A stretch of 64,000 nucleotides of DNA from positions 89,690,021 to 89,754,020 of the forward strand of contig OZ020598.1 in assembly GCA_963971535.1 (NCBI GenBank). The letters are read 5' to 3'. Of the stretch, positions 24,382-35,112 are shown piece by piece. Origin of the DNA: Notolepis coatsorum (taxonomy: Eukaryota > Chordata > Actinopteri > Aulopiformes > Paralepididae). Every line of letters begins with the position of its first letter. Within the stretch, counting starts at the first letter, position 1. The notes below the pieces were generated by a model. It saw only the letters and a program-made list of their open reading frames with translations, searched no databases and had not been told where the DNA came from. The position numbers and the translations under genes were made by a program.

Positions 24382-24627
24382 AGGAGGGGGCCAGGTTGTT
24401 GAGGGCTTTGTAGGTGATGAGTAGAATCTTGAACTGAATCCTGTACATGACGGGGAGCCAGTGGAGATGGTGGAGGATGGGGGCGATGTGGTCGGAGTAA
24501 TAAATATGAGAGCAGAATGATACCGTGTCTAACCAACACATTTCAGCAAAAACCCATATAAACAAGTATTCCTGAGAAGAACTGATGTGGAACTAAGTTG
24601 GCTTTTCGTCTCAGCTCACGGCACGGG

Positions 24628-25632
24628 TCAGCAGCTGAGATGTCCTCGCAGGAAGTCCTGCCAAATGTCCAGCAGCTCCGACGGCGTGAACCCGGTGACG
24701 ATGACTCGTTTGGCGTAAGTGCACCTGTCGTACGGCAACCGCCTCACCTCAAACAGGTTCCTCAGGAAGAGGAGTCCGCGGGCGTACACGGGCGCCACCC
24801 CGATCACCCTCAGACACAACCCCACGTAGGCGTCCTCCAGGGGGATCATTCTGACAAACCTCGACGCCCGGGTGATCCTCTCGGCCAGGTCGATGGAGAA
24901 GACGTACCCCGCCCCGGAGACGTACGGAGGGAAGCGGTCTTCGGGGTAGAGTTCCTCCGACAGGTACCACTTGCTCCTCCTGTCCCGTCGCGGTCTTCCG
25001 TCTGCGATCACCGAGCCGGTGATGTAGTCCCGCCGGGGAGAGCCGCCTAGCAGGTGGACGAGGTGGAACACGTTGACAAAAATGTCTGCGTCCACCTTCA
25101 TGGCGTAAGAGGCACCTTGGCAGTGCGTGGCGAGCCAGTTCATGATCATCACGGTCTTGATGGTCAGGTTGTGATAGCTATCCAGGAAGTCCATTTGGAT
25201 GATGTCACCGTGCTCTGTGCTTTCTTCCTCCAGATCTCTCTGGGTGCGGGAGTGACGGCCCTCTCCGGAGGAGAGGCCCACATAGAACAGAGTGAGAGTG
25301 TCCACACTGGGGAGCAGGCCAGGCGCACCCCACGTTTTTCTAATGGCATGCCTTGATATACTATCCCCTGGTGCGACTGGCACCATAAACACCAGGAACA
25401 GGCTTCGTCTGTCTTTACACACAGAGGGCTGGTTGAGAACATATGTATACGTTGCTGGAGATATTACCTTGTAGTGTTCTTGAGAAATAAGACTTGGTGT
25501 TGTTGTTGTTGTTGTTGTTGTCATGTTCGTCTTCTTGGGTACGACTCTGCTTAGCAAGACATGTGCAAACAAAGTGAGCACTGCCGAAACGATAAGCAAC
25601 TTCACTAACCTCCACGGAGAAGTTATCTTCAT
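24628..25632 (-). CDS. beta-1,3-galactosyltransferase family protein (B3GALT1/2-like), single exon
   Basis: Type II Golgi glycosyltransferase of family GT31, expected to add galactose (or GlcNAc) in beta-1,3 linkage to glycan chains. 334 residues, normal family length, intronless as usual for B3GALT genes. A cytosolic tail of about 6 residues is followed by a membrane anchor (7-27), then a stem with eight Thr in a row (38-45) encoded by a GTT microsatellite on the plus strand. Catalytic-domain motifs are visible: SRHAIRKTWG (93-102), KVDADIFVN (179-187, DxD metal site), YVSGAGYVFS (237-246) and EDAYVGLCL (266-274). Possible N-glycosylation sites are N36 and N155. The ATG at 25632 is the first that gives the anchor. 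The stop at 24628 is about 100 bp from the LINE tail. It could equally be a fish-specific B3GALT paralogue; the exact acceptor is not readable. Confidence 0.85.
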   Translation of the reverse strand: MKITSPWRLVKLLIVSAVLTLFAHVLLSRVVPKKTNMTTTTTTTTPSLISQEHYKVISPATYTYVLNQPSVCKDRRSLFLVFMVPVAPGDSISRHAIRKTWGAPGLLPSVDTLTLFYVGLSSGEGRHSRTQRDLEEESTEHGDIIQMDFLDSYHNLTIKTVMIMNWLATHCQGASYAMKVDADIFVNVFHLVHLLGGSPRRDYITGSVIADGRPRRDRRSKWYLSEELYPEDRFPPYVSGAGYVFSIDLAERITRASRFVRMIPLEDAYVGLCLRVIGVAPVYARGLLFLRNLFEVRRLPYDRCTYAKRVIVTGFTPSELLDIWQDFLRGHLSC

Positions 25633-26812
25633 TGCAAGATTGTCATCAAAAATCCTTGCCGACTAATAATAATAATAATAATAATAATAGTAATAATAAT
25701 ATAATTACAGTATTGTTCTTGATTGTATTGCTACTGTACCGAAACCCCACGGCCACGGAGAATGCACGGTGTGTACAACAGTCAGTGTATTGCCTTCCAT
25801 GTTAGGAACACCGTATAAGGTTAGAAAGCCGCCCCTCGCAGCAGGAATGCGTCTCGCCGCCACTCCCCGTAAACAAACGGGACGAACGAGACGCACAGCG
25901 CAGGTGCCACGCCCCACCGAGTATTATACAACTGGCGCTTCGCTGATGAATCACATGGGATCATCCCTATGTTCCCCGGGTCCTATGTTCCCCGGGTCCT
26001 ATGTTCCCCGTGTTCTATGTTCCCCGCTTTGATTGATTAATAGATTGAATTTTTTATTTTTTTATTTTTTTATTATTTTATTAATTATTAATGTCCGCCT
26101 TGTTTCGAACGGTTAAGATTAGGCCCTCTTTCGAACTGGTTAAGGTTAGAGTTTGGAATCAGGGCTGGTGTGGTGGTCTAAAATCACATTAGGTGGTGAT
26201 CTCACAATAAGGCGACAGAGAGGGCTGTAACTAATTAAGTAACGGCAAAACGCCAAAAGGCAATGATGTTTTATTCAGTCAGAGACGTACAGTTGCCCAG
26301 TGATAAAACGAGACAGGTTTATATTTCTGATGTGTTTAGAATGTGAAAAAGTTTGTATCTTTTTTTAAACTCTTGGGAGTCGTGGGATCTTTTCAATGTT
26401 TGGCTCATTTTGATTTAAATTGTATAATTCCCATTTTAAAATGTTTTACCATGGTATGTTTGGTATCCTTTTTTCAGCACAGACTCATATGACCTGACAG
26501 TTCGTTTTCATACTGTATAATACTGTATGTATACTGTATACTGCTTAACCAGGAAGTCCCATTGAGATACAAGATCTCTTTTGCAAGGGAGATCTCTGGC
26601 CAAAATGACAACAATAACATTTGCAAGACATCTGGCGCTCTTTGTTACAAAGGGCATAAATGCTTTCTTTTTGGTTTCACTTATATTCACTGACCCATCT
26701 AGATTGTAGTGCTCTTTTGAATTGCTTGCTCAAGATTCAACAACAGCCTCGCCCTCTATTGTGAACTGCATAATGGTTGACCCTATGTCTTGAATCTCGA
26801 CGGTTTACTTTT
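25633..26812. other. upstream region of the B3GALT gene; no gene seen
   Basis: Holds an (AAT)n run (25663-25698) and a short tandem of about four ctatgttccccgggtc-like units of 17-18 bp (25968-26030), then AT-rich sequence. The promoter of the minus-strand gene should lie here, but no box could be identified with confidence. Confidence 0.5.
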
Positions 26813-26824
26813 AAGGGTAGAGTG

Positions 26825-26980
26825 ACGGTGATGTCTCAACTATACCTGGGGAAATACAGACCCCTACTAATATACCCTGCAATACTTCGCGTCGTCGACA
26901 AACAAGGAGCAAAGGTTCTCCTCAACTCGCCTGAAGATGCAGCCAAATTCCTGTCTGAACAGGAGCAGAATAGTGTATAA
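26825..26980 (+). pseudogene. LINE ORF1 C-terminal remnant
   Basis: The frame reads YLGKYRPLLIYPAILRVVDK and ends EQEQNSV before a stop. The YPAxLRV wording is typical of the C-terminal domain of L1-type ORF1 proteins. The N-terminal part is lost through the 5' truncation at 26825. Confidence 0.6.
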
Positions 26981-27510
26981 ATGGCCTTTTAAATTTCAGT
27001 TATGCAAGGTCACCATATAGTACAACCTTTAATAACCGAGGATTTGGGACAGAGAGACCTACGTGCTCAGAGTTTTTGAATGCTTTCCCCGACGTGTTTA
27101 TATTATTGCGGACATATTGGATTTAAGATTGGAACACTCCAGAACATACTGGAACATTCAGACAATGTAAAAATGACATATTGGAATAATCTAGAACATC
27201 GAAGCATTCTTTGATATATGGAGCATTCTGGAATATCAGCAATACGTGGTCATTCATTCTACCAGAAGCCCCTCGGGGGAATAATCAACAGCTATCTAGA
27301 TGCAGAACCACAGAGCCATCATAGCCGGCCGGCTGAAAGATCACTCTACACAACGATCATCGCCCACCCCGGTCGGGGGAAATGCTGCATATACGTATTT
27401 AAAAATTGTTTTTTATTAATGGGAAATAATTTCACTACTTCTCCAATTAATACTTTAGATGTTTAAGCATAGCAATGCTCTTTTAAGATCTAAGTTAATG
27501 TTCTCTTCCT

Positions 27511-27542
<32 letters not shown>

Positions 27543-28061
27543 CATCCGCTCTCTCTGATTTATTGAGGCTCTCTCTTCAGTTCAATACCTTCATATTATT
27601 CATGGGTTACTATAAATTACTATAAATTACAAGTTCATATAAAATGTAAGTGATTAAGGCATGACAATTGAAGCTTATTTTTGGTCTTTATTTTTAGTTT
27701 ATCTCATTTAAATTTTTATTTATTTATTTTTTACGGGTAAGTGGCCAAGCCACAGTCGACATTCTACTTATGGTAGAATTTAGAGTGTTAGATCCTATGG
27801 TATACATAGGAATGTTAAGGATAATTGGATCATTCTGGGATATCCGGTGGTGCAAGGGAGAGAGTCATACGCAAAGGTTGTGTTCATGGAACACAATCCT
27901 GTACGACTCTCGGTGGGAGGGAAGGGTAGGGGATTTTTATTTGTATATATGTATGTTTTTAAGCTCGGCTCTCAACGGGACCTCACTAGTGGGATGTATA
28001 TCTATTATTGCCTCGCACTCTAGAAGCATTACCAAAAATTACAATGCAACATGTATAGACT

Positions 28062-31000
28062 ATGGCTAGTTTGAATATAATGATATGGAACACCGGGGGA
28101 ATAAATAACCAACTCAAACGCAAAAGCGTGCTCACACTGATGAAAAAAGAACATGTGGACATTGCTCTGCTAAGCGAAACACACATTCTAGGGAAAGACA
28201 TAGGTAAATTAGCGGACAACATATACCATAATATCAGTCACTCCTCTATTGGTACGAGAACTCGGGGTGTAGCAATAGTCGTTAAACGTAAGTTGAATAT
28301 TGTACTAAAGGGAGTATGGTCTGATGTAGAAGGTCGGATAACTATAGCTAAGATTGAACATAAGAACAGGAAAATAGCGTTGATAGCGGTATACGCCCCA
28401 AATTTGTACGAAGAAGATTTCTTCACTACACTAACCAATGCAATGTTAGACATTCCCGATTACTCATTTATAATAGGAGCGGATTTTAATGCCATCTGGA
28501 ACCCAAGGATAGACAAATCTTACCTCGCCTTTTCCAGCGAACAAAAGAATTCATCGAAGGCATTAAAGGATTGGTCAAAGATTACAGGTGTAAAGGACTT
28601 ATGGCGGTTACTTAATCCCACGACCCGAAAGTACTCTTGTCGATCTGCGAGACATAAGACACTATCCAGAATAGATTATGTCTTTGCATCACAGAGACTA
28701 TTTGATAATTATGAAGTGGAAATGATACCCAACGCACTATCAGATCACTGTTATTTACTCCTTAAAGGTACATTTGGTATACTATCCTCCCGAGCCCCAA
28801 GATGGCGATTTAACTCGTTGCTGCTTAACAACAAGGAATTCATTACACAACTCAAAGAAGCTCTTATAGTATTCCAACGGGAGAATGCAAACTCGGTGCA
28901 AGACCCCAGAATAATATGGATGTCGGTAAAGGGAATGATCAAAGACTTCACGGATAGCTTTTCCTCCAAAATGCGCAAGAATCAAAGCACAAAACTGGAT
29001 GAGCTGGAAACGCTTTACTCAACGTTATTTAATTCTCTGAAATACAACAACTCAACTCGACTAGAAAATCAAGTTAACGTACTAAAAATAGAGATCAATG
29101 CCATATACAGACAACAATCGGAAATACAAATACGCAGCACAAGACAACAGCAGTACTCCCATGGTTCCAAACCCAGCCACCTATTAGCCATGCGATTAAG
29201 AATTAATGCAACATTTGCAGATATAACTACCATTAGAGCACAACAAGTACTTGTAACAGATCCTGTAAAAATAAACGATACATTCAAAGTATTCTACTCC
29301 GATTTATATAAATCAGAAATGACCTTCGATCAAAACAAAATGGACACATTTCTTAATCAAATTATTCTCCCTAAACTTTCAGAGGATGACGCTAAACAGT
29401 TAGAAATACCGATCACACTAGAGGAACTCAAGAAGGCCATAACCGCAATGAAAAGTGGTAAGGCTCCAGGAAGAGACGGTTTCCCATCAGAAATGTACCT
29501 TTCTTGTTGGGACATAATTGGCCCCTTATTACTAAATATGATCTTATACTCAGTCAAGGAGGGGAACTTCCATAAAATTGACAATATTGCACTCATAACA
29601 GTCCTCCTTAAAAAAGACAAAGACCCCAACGAGTGCGGTAGTTATAGACCTGTAAGCCTCCTCGGAACAGATATCAAACTGTACTCTAAGGTATTAGCCA
29701 TCAGATTACAAAAGCATACGACGTCTTTAGTTCACCCGGACCAAACTGGCTTCATAGGAGGCCGCCTGATCACTGAGAACATAAGACGTATACTGCACGT
29801 ACTTGATGCCGACAAGGAGGACACCATACCTAAGGCGATGCTGTCCCTGGATGCTATGAAGGCCTTTGACAGGCTGGAATGGTCGTATCTGTGGGCAGTG
29901 CTAGAAAGGATGGGGTTAGGAAAAGGATTCATCGATATGATTAAAGTATTATACAAAGACCCATCGGCCATGATTACAACAGGCACAATCATCTCTGAAA
30001 TATTTCCGGTATCACGCTCTGCCAGACAGGGTTGTCCTCTTAGTCCCGGACTGTTCAATCTATCATTAGAGCCTTTAGCACAATATATAAGACAATCCCA
30101 ATCCATAGAACCTATCGTAATCAAGGGCACACAACAAAACATTTGTTTATATGCGGACGATGTAATATTGTTCATGAAAAACCCCAACACCACATTGCCT
30201 CATCTGCTCAAGTTGATTGAGGACTTTGGTGATTTATCGGGATTTAAGATAAATTGGCCGAAGTCGGCTTTCCTTCCACTTAACACCCCTGCAAAAAAAG
30301 ATACAACCCTCCCAGGACAGATACCGATGGTAAAACATTTCAGATGCTTGGGAGTGGAAATATTCCCTACCATAAGACAAACGGTGAAGCACAACTACAC
30401 AAAAATCCAAAACAAAATCAAAGACGACCTTGATAGATGGGCAAAACTTAAGAACACAGTACAAGCACGGATATCAATAGTTAAGATGGATGTACTACCT
30501 AAAATCAACTTCTTCTGTTCAATGCTACCGTTACCCCCTCCAGAGGGTTACTGGAAAAGATTACACTCCTCCACATACAAATTTATTTGGAATAACAAAC
30601 CACCACGTATAAAAAGATCCACCGCACAGAGAAATAAAGCAGATGGTGGCATGGCATTTCCAGATTTTTTCCTATATTTTAAGGCGTACTCATTAAGTCC
30701 ATTGACAACATGGTTTGACTCCCAAGCATTAGCATCTTGGAGAAAAATAGAAGAAAACATAGTAGCCCCACATAGACTGAAGGACATAGCATACACTAAA
30801 CTACCAATCAAGCACTGTGAACGAAAATTTGGCCCCATAATTACTCATGCGATCCGGATATGGCGTGAATCACAAAAAAAAAATCCTAACCCACAAGAAT
30901 GGCACAATCATACTCCCTTATTCAATAACAATGCTCTCTTAATTGGGAAACGACCTATAAGATTCCCTATATGGGAAGAGCAAGGCATACACTCATTAGG

Positions 31001-31826
31001 GGATGTTTTTAACAAACAGGGTTTTTGTAGTGATAAAGAAATACGCAAAAAATGTAATCTCACCAAGTCCACATGGCTTTTTCACAAACAGTTAGAGCTA
31101 TGTTTGAAGTCTCACGGTGTTCCATTAGACAGACCAATTGAACACCACAGATACCACAAATTCTTCTACTCAAGAGAGACATCGAGAGGTTTTGTTTCAG
31201 AATTTTATCATCAATTACTAACGTCCTCGTATGAAACCCTCCAACTTGACTCTGTCTGGAGGAGGGATATACCAGACCTGGAAAATGACTTTGATTGGCA
31301 AGGAGCCTGGGCAAATGTCCGACTTACATCAAGGAACCCGGATCATCAACAAATCAATCTTAACTATATTCACAGGACATACTTGACTCCTATAAGACTG
31401 TGCCGAATGGGGCTCAAACAAGATTCCAAATGCACCCAATGTACAAATGGGGACGAAGGGACATTTATGCACATGTATTGGGACTGCTCACCAGTTAAGG
31501 CATTCTGGAAAGATGTGACCCAACAAATATCAAAACTCGTATCTTGGAATATACCTGTACACCCCTCGGTATTGCTGTTGAATGATGTTTTTGAGTTTGC
31601 AGTGAATCCACAGCTAAAGAGATTGGTTTTATCGGGTATCACAGTAGCCAAAAAGCTGATCGCATCACGCTGGTTTCAACCGGAAAAAATGTGCCGTAAA
31701 GTTTGGTTTCTTACATATCTCGATGTAATTTACCATGAAATATCTACAGCAAGAATTCTGGGTCTCAATGAATCCAAAATGTCAATGTGGTTAGAAGTGG
31801 TGGAGAGAATAAAAGCTAGCTTATAA
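28062..31826 (+). CDS. LINE ORF2: AP endonuclease plus reverse transcriptase
   Basis: 1254 residues, no internal stop. An N-terminal apurinic-type endonuclease domain (MIWNTGGINNQ near the start; GADFNAIWNP at 139-148) nicks target DNA. A reverse transcriptase domain follows, with GKAPGRDGFP (466-475), QGCPLSPGLF and the catalytic YADD at 697-700. A C-terminal CX2CX9HX4C knuckle lies at 1124-1142 (C1124, C1127, H1137, C1142). Domain order and length fit the L1/Tx1 group. Some Tx1 members insert at specific sequences, but the target here (AAGGGTAGAGTG in ordinary DNA) does not point to a known one. It is a mobile-element gene, not a host gene. Activity is doubtful because ORF1 is truncated. 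Confidence 0.9.
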   Translation: MASLNIMIWNTGGINNQLKRKSVLTLMKKEHVDIALLSETHILGKDIGKLADNIYHNISHSSIGTRTRGVAIVVKRKLNIVLKGVWSDVEGRITIAKIEHKNRKIALIAVYAPNLYEEDFFTTLTNAMLDIPDYSFIIGADFNAIWNPRIDKSYLAFSSEQKNSSKALKDWSKITGVKDLWRLLNPTTRKYSCRSARHKTLSRIDYVFASQRLFDNYEVEMIPNALSDHCYLLLKGTFGILSSRAPRWRFNSLLLNNKEFITQLKEALIVFQRENANSVQDPRIIWMSVKGMIKDFTDSFSSKMRKNQSTKLDELETLYSTLFNSLKYNNSTRLENQVNVLKIEINAIYRQQSEIQIRSTRQQQYSHGSKPSHLLAMRLRINATFADITTIRAQQVLVTDPVKINDTFKVFYSDLYKSEMTFDQNKMDTFLNQIILPKLSEDDAKQLEIPITLEELKKAITAMKSGKAPGRDGFPSEMYLSCWDIIGPLLLNMILYSVKEGNFHKIDNIALITVLLKKDKDPNECGSYRPVSLLGTDIKLYSKVLAIRLQKHTTSLVHPDQTGFIGGRLITENIRRILHVLDADKEDTIPKAMLSLDAMKAFDRLEWSYLWAVLERMGLGKGFIDMIKVLYKDPSAMITTGTIISEIFPVSRSARQGCPLSPGLFNLSLEPLAQYIRQSQSIEPIVIKGTQQNICLYADDVILFMKNPNTTLPHLLKLIEDFGDLSGFKINWPKSAFLPLNTPAKKDTTLPGQIPMVKHFRCLGVEIFPTIRQTVKHNYTKIQNKIKDDLDRWAKLKNTVQARISIVKMDVLPKINFFCSMLPLPPPEGYWKRLHSSTYKFIWNNKPPRIKRSTAQRNKADGGMAFPDFFLYFKAYSLSPLTTWFDSQALASWRKIEENIVAPHRLKDIAYTKLPIKHCERKFGPIITHAIRIWRESQKKNPNPQEWHNHTPLFNNNALLIGKRPIRFPIWEEQGIHSLGDVFNKQGFCSDKEIRKKCNLTKSTWLFHKQLELCLKSHGVPLDRPIEHHRYHKFFYSRETSRGFVSEFYHQLLTSSYETLQLDSVWRRDIPDLENDFDWQGAWANVRLTSRNPDHQQINLNYIHRTYLTPIRLCRMGLKQDSKCTQCTNGDEGTFMHMYWDCSPVKAFWKDVTQQISKLVSWNIPVHPSVLLLNDVFEFAVNPQLKRLVLSGITVAKKLIASRWFQPEKMCRKVWFLTYLDVIYHEISTARILGLNESKMSMWLEVVERIKASL

Positions 31827-32106
31827 TGGTAGTGTCTGGTTAGGTGCGAGGGATAGTGGAGGTACTTCTCAAGGTGGGGTCCGGGAGGGGGGGGTTCGAG
31901 CTGAGCATATGTGTGTAGGTTCTTTTTTTTTAGATAACAGGTATTATGGGTATATCTTATATAAAACAACTAACCAAAAGGTGATCTCATTGGATGTGCC
32001 CTGACAATTAATGCTTGTATATCTTATCGTGTGTTGTCATGTTTGTTTATATGTTTGTTTAAAAAATAATAAAAAAATAAAAAAATAAAATACAAAGGGT
32101 AGAGTG

Positions 32107-32255
32107 GCCTCTACCTTTTGACTTTTCATATGAATCTCTCGACACTAATGGAAACCTTGCTGTAAAGTACACGCCTGTTACTGTATGCACACTAACCTGT
32201 GTGTAGCTTATGGGGATTTTGGTCAAACGTTGGTATTATTCCTTTAGTCAGCCAC

Positions 32256-32317
<62 letters not shown>

Positions 32318-32630
32318 AATTGTATTAACAGATTGCAGAATGGGTACAATACAGTACGGCTCAATACACACACTTGTTAAGGGGATGCAGACCAGAGAAA
32401 GACTTCTGTCTTGTTTACATCAGGGTCCCCCATTTTCAATTCATAATGCATTTTAAGTAAGGGTGCAACTTGCTCCGTGCAATCCATTCTTTGTGGATCT
32501 AGCCCCAGAGTCTCATGATCAATAAGAGCTGTGTTTTGCAGTGCAGTGAAGTAGCTGTTTTTGTTTTGTTTTTGTAATCAGATTACTGTAATCCCATCAC
32601 ATGTATTCCATTTCTCTCCCACCCCGAGAT
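32107..32630. other. no gene seen; (ATTG)n microsatellite
   Basis: A (TTGA)n run of about 16 units lies at 32258-32316; the rest is unique AT-rich DNA. Confidence 0.6.
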
Positions 32631-32631
32631 C

Positions 32632-32757
32632 TGATCCTTGTGGGATCTTTTCACACTTCTAAAGAGGGATCCACTCAAGATTCAGGAGGCTTTAATATAT
32701 AAGCTCAGTTTGTTCATCGAGGAGGTCCTTCCCAAAGATCTGCAGGCCTCTCTCTCT
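32632..32757 (+). repeat. dispersed repeat D1, copy 2
   Basis: Matches 14625-14760. It is followed at 32789-32812 by a poly-C run, and copy 1 also lies near a poly-C run (14350-14369). Confidence 0.6.
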
Positions 32758-33153
32758 GTATTGTATCATCCACCCTCCCAACCGGTCACCCCCCCCCCCC
32801 CCCCCCCCCCCCATCCCCCCACCCCCCCATTATAAGCCCACGGGAGATAATACAGAGAGGGCAACCCAGAGAGAAAGACAGGGTCGATTGGAAATTAAAA
32901 GGGGTCGACTGGAAGTGGAATAAAGTCCTAATGAGAGAGAAGCTTCTTCTATAGTTATATTGTGTTGCAGCTTGTATAATAGCAGCTAAGCTTAGACTGA
33001 CAATGTATAGGCTAGACTGTTGGAAAGAGTGAGAAACCTGGGTTTAGATTGGTTACAAGAGAGAGTGTGAAGCTTTGAAGAGGGTATACTGATGAGAGCG
33101 GGGGGTGAATTAGGCAGATTTAGACTGTTGTGTAAAATACCAAGGTGTGTCTG

Positions 33154-33428
33154 CTCTGTGTACCTGCCCTGTGCCTGCTCTGTGTACCTGCCCTGTGCCT
33201 GCTCTGTGTACCTGCCCTGTGCCTGCTCTGTGTACCTGCCCTGTGTACCTGCCCCGTGCCTGCTCTGTGTACCTGCCCTGTGTACCTGCTCTGTGTACCT
33301 GCCCTGTGCCTGCTCTGTGTACCTGCCCTGTGCCTGCTCTGTGTACCTGCCCTGTGCCTGCTCTGTGTACCTGCCCTGTGCCTGCCCTGTGTACCTGCCC
33401 TGTGTACCTGCCCTGTGCCTGCTCTGAC
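33154..33428. repeat. minisatellite MS3, 24-bp unit, about 11 copies
   Basis: Unit gtgtacctgccctgtgcctg followed by ctct, with shorter variants lacking one half. The open frames across it are repeat artefacts. Confidence 0.97.
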
Positions 33429-33559
33429 AGGCTCTGTGTAGCTGCCTGCCCGACGCTCTCAGCCACACTGCTTTGTACTACGCTGGATTTATAGTTGATG
33501 TCTGATGTCTGCTGAATATCACCGCTTTAACCGTATAGACTGATAAAACATTGCTTTTT

Positions 33560-33805
33560 AATGGAGAGAGAGGGAGAGAGAGATGGAGAGACAGAGAGAG
33601 ATGAGAGAAATAGAGATAGAGAGAGGGAGAGAGAGGAGAAAGAGAGAGAGAGAGTGAGAGAAATAGAGATAGAGAGAGGAGAAAGAGAGAGCGAGATAAG
33701 ATAGATAGAGGGAGACAGAAAGGAGACGGAAAGAGATAGGGAGGGAGAGAGAAAGAGAGGAAATAGAGAGAGGGAGAGTTGAGAGAGAGATAGAGGGAGA
33801 GAGAA

Positions 33806-33877
<72 letters not shown>

Positions 33878-33900
33878 AAGCGAGAGGGAGAAAGAGAGTT
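33560..33900. repeat. (GA)n microsatellite, compound
   Basis: GAGA with GATA, GGGA and GAAA interruptions; pure GA at about 33810-33873. Confidence 0.95.
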
Positions 33901-34216
33901 GGACTTTATCCCTCATGGATTCTACGCATATTATTTAAGTAGCAGCCTCTGCTCCCGATCACTTCTACCTACATTAAAATAAATACAAAATGTACAAAGT
34001 TAATTGAAGCAGTTTCCTTCTAGTAATCAGCAAACTATTACAGTAGATGTCAGCGACCCCAAACATTTCTGTTGTTAAGATTATTTTGTGCAAAACAAGT
34101 AAAACAGTATATACTGTATGTGGTACGAACTAAGTAACAGCAGGGAGGGTGGAAGCAATCATCAGAATTCGTCAGTCTCATACATTCTCTCACGGTGCGA
34201 CCTTCTAGCGAATTAA

Positions 34217-34569
34217 AGGAACACGGCAACATTTAAGGAAATTAGTTTACCGTTTTCTCCAGAGAGAGACAAGAAGATAGATACCAGTTTCCTCTCTATG
34301 CGCTCAGTAGAAAGCTATCTGGCTGCACATTAGCCTAACTTAGCAGAATGAATGGAAGCGGACAGTGCCGGTTATCCTTCGGGAGAGGTGTTAGTTGGAC
34401 AATACCTAGGCTAACCGGCACTGTCCGCTTCCATTCATTGTGCTAAGCTAGGCTAACGTGTAGCCTGACAGCTTTCTACTGAACGCACAGAGAGGAAACT
34501 GGTATCTATCTTCTTGTCTCTCTCTGGAGAAGACGGTAAGCTAATTTCCCCAAATGTTGACGTGTTCCT
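34217..34569. mobile_element. piggyBac-like palindromic MITE, copy 1 (353 bp)
   Basis: Flanked on both sides by TTAA (34213-34216 and 34570-34573). The ends are aggaacacg at the left and its complement at the right. The whole element folds back on itself: the left arm containing gaatggaagcggacagtgcc is mirrored on the right. No coding capacity. Confidence 0.8.
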
Positions 34570-34734
34570 TTAAACTATCCTTCATTTTGTTGGGGACCCC
34601 TTGGTAACCCCTTCGAGGTCCGCAGGCCCCACTCTGCTTTTACGCCCGAGGATATTTTCTCTGCTGGTCCTGCAGTAACTGATCAGCCCTATTATTGTTC
34701 AGTGGGCTGGATCAGCCATCACAAAACACAGCTA

Positions 34735-34776
34735 CACACACAGACCCAACCACCCACCCACCCACACCCACCCACC

Positions 34777-34815
<39 letters not shown>

Positions 34816-35000
34816 ACACACACACGCACACACACACAACACAGGCCCAGGGCACCCGTGTGTGTGTGTTTTGGGAAGTGGGTGGTGTGTGTCTGCTTGT
34901 GTGTGTCTGTGCGAGTGTTCATGAGCACACACATGCATGTGTGTTTTTTGTGTGGCGTGTGTATCTGTATGTGTGTGCACGTGCGTGCGTGCAGGCCAAG
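34735..35000. repeat. (CA)n and (TG)n compound microsatellite
   Basis: CACACA and CACCC repeats at 34735-34840, then TG-rich sequence to about 34995. Confidence 0.9.
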
Positions 35001-35067
35001 GGCACCCGCTAGGTGACGGACTGGCAGTGAGAATGAACTTAATCCCCTAAGCTCTTGTTGGGGCTTG

Positions 35068-35080
35068 TTCTCTCTCTCTC

Positions 35081-35111
<31 letters not shown>

Positions 35112-35112
35112 A
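35068..35112. repeat. (CT)n microsatellite
   Basis: CTCT with TTTCT interruptions. Confidence 0.9.

Larger units (their letters stand above)
19960..24530 (-). mobile_element. L2-like LINE tail, expanded internally into a minisatellite and split by a hAT element
   Basis: On the minus strand the right end (24382-24530) encodes HLHWLPVMYRIQFKILLITY and KALNNLAPSYLSDLL. The left end (20100-20266) encodes the following part (LRSADANLLQPIRTELRTWG, then the truncated GMPCPTISVMQT region). The 3' UTR with tatatagcgcttttcctaat and an (ATT)n end lies at 19960-20040. Between the two halves one 32-bp piece of the frame (the YLSDLLLHHTP segment) has been multiplied. The copy is 5'-truncated. Confidence 0.75.
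26825..32094 (+). mobile_element. L1-superfamily (Tx1-like) LINE, 5'-truncated, ORF2 uninterrupted
   Basis: Bounded by a perfect 12-bp direct repeat AAGGGTAGAGTG (26813-26824 and 32095-32106), the expected LINE target duplication. It starts inside ORF1: 26825-26980 encodes an L1-ORF1-like C-terminal stretch (IYPAILRVVDKQGAKVLL) with its stop. A roughly 1.08-kb inter-ORF stretch with a poly-T run (27513-27541) follows, then an uninterrupted ORF2, a short 3' UTR and an A-rich end (aaaaaaataaaaaaataaaa). The clean borders and open ORF2 suggest a young insertion. Confidence 0.8.

Noticed and set aside
24598-25050. Plus-strand open frame of 150 codons
   Set aside because: Antisense shadow of the galactosyltransferase gene.
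32992-33494. Open frames repeating YTEQAQGR or CLLCVPAL
   Set aside because: Produced by the 24-bp minisatellite, open in both strands and several frames.
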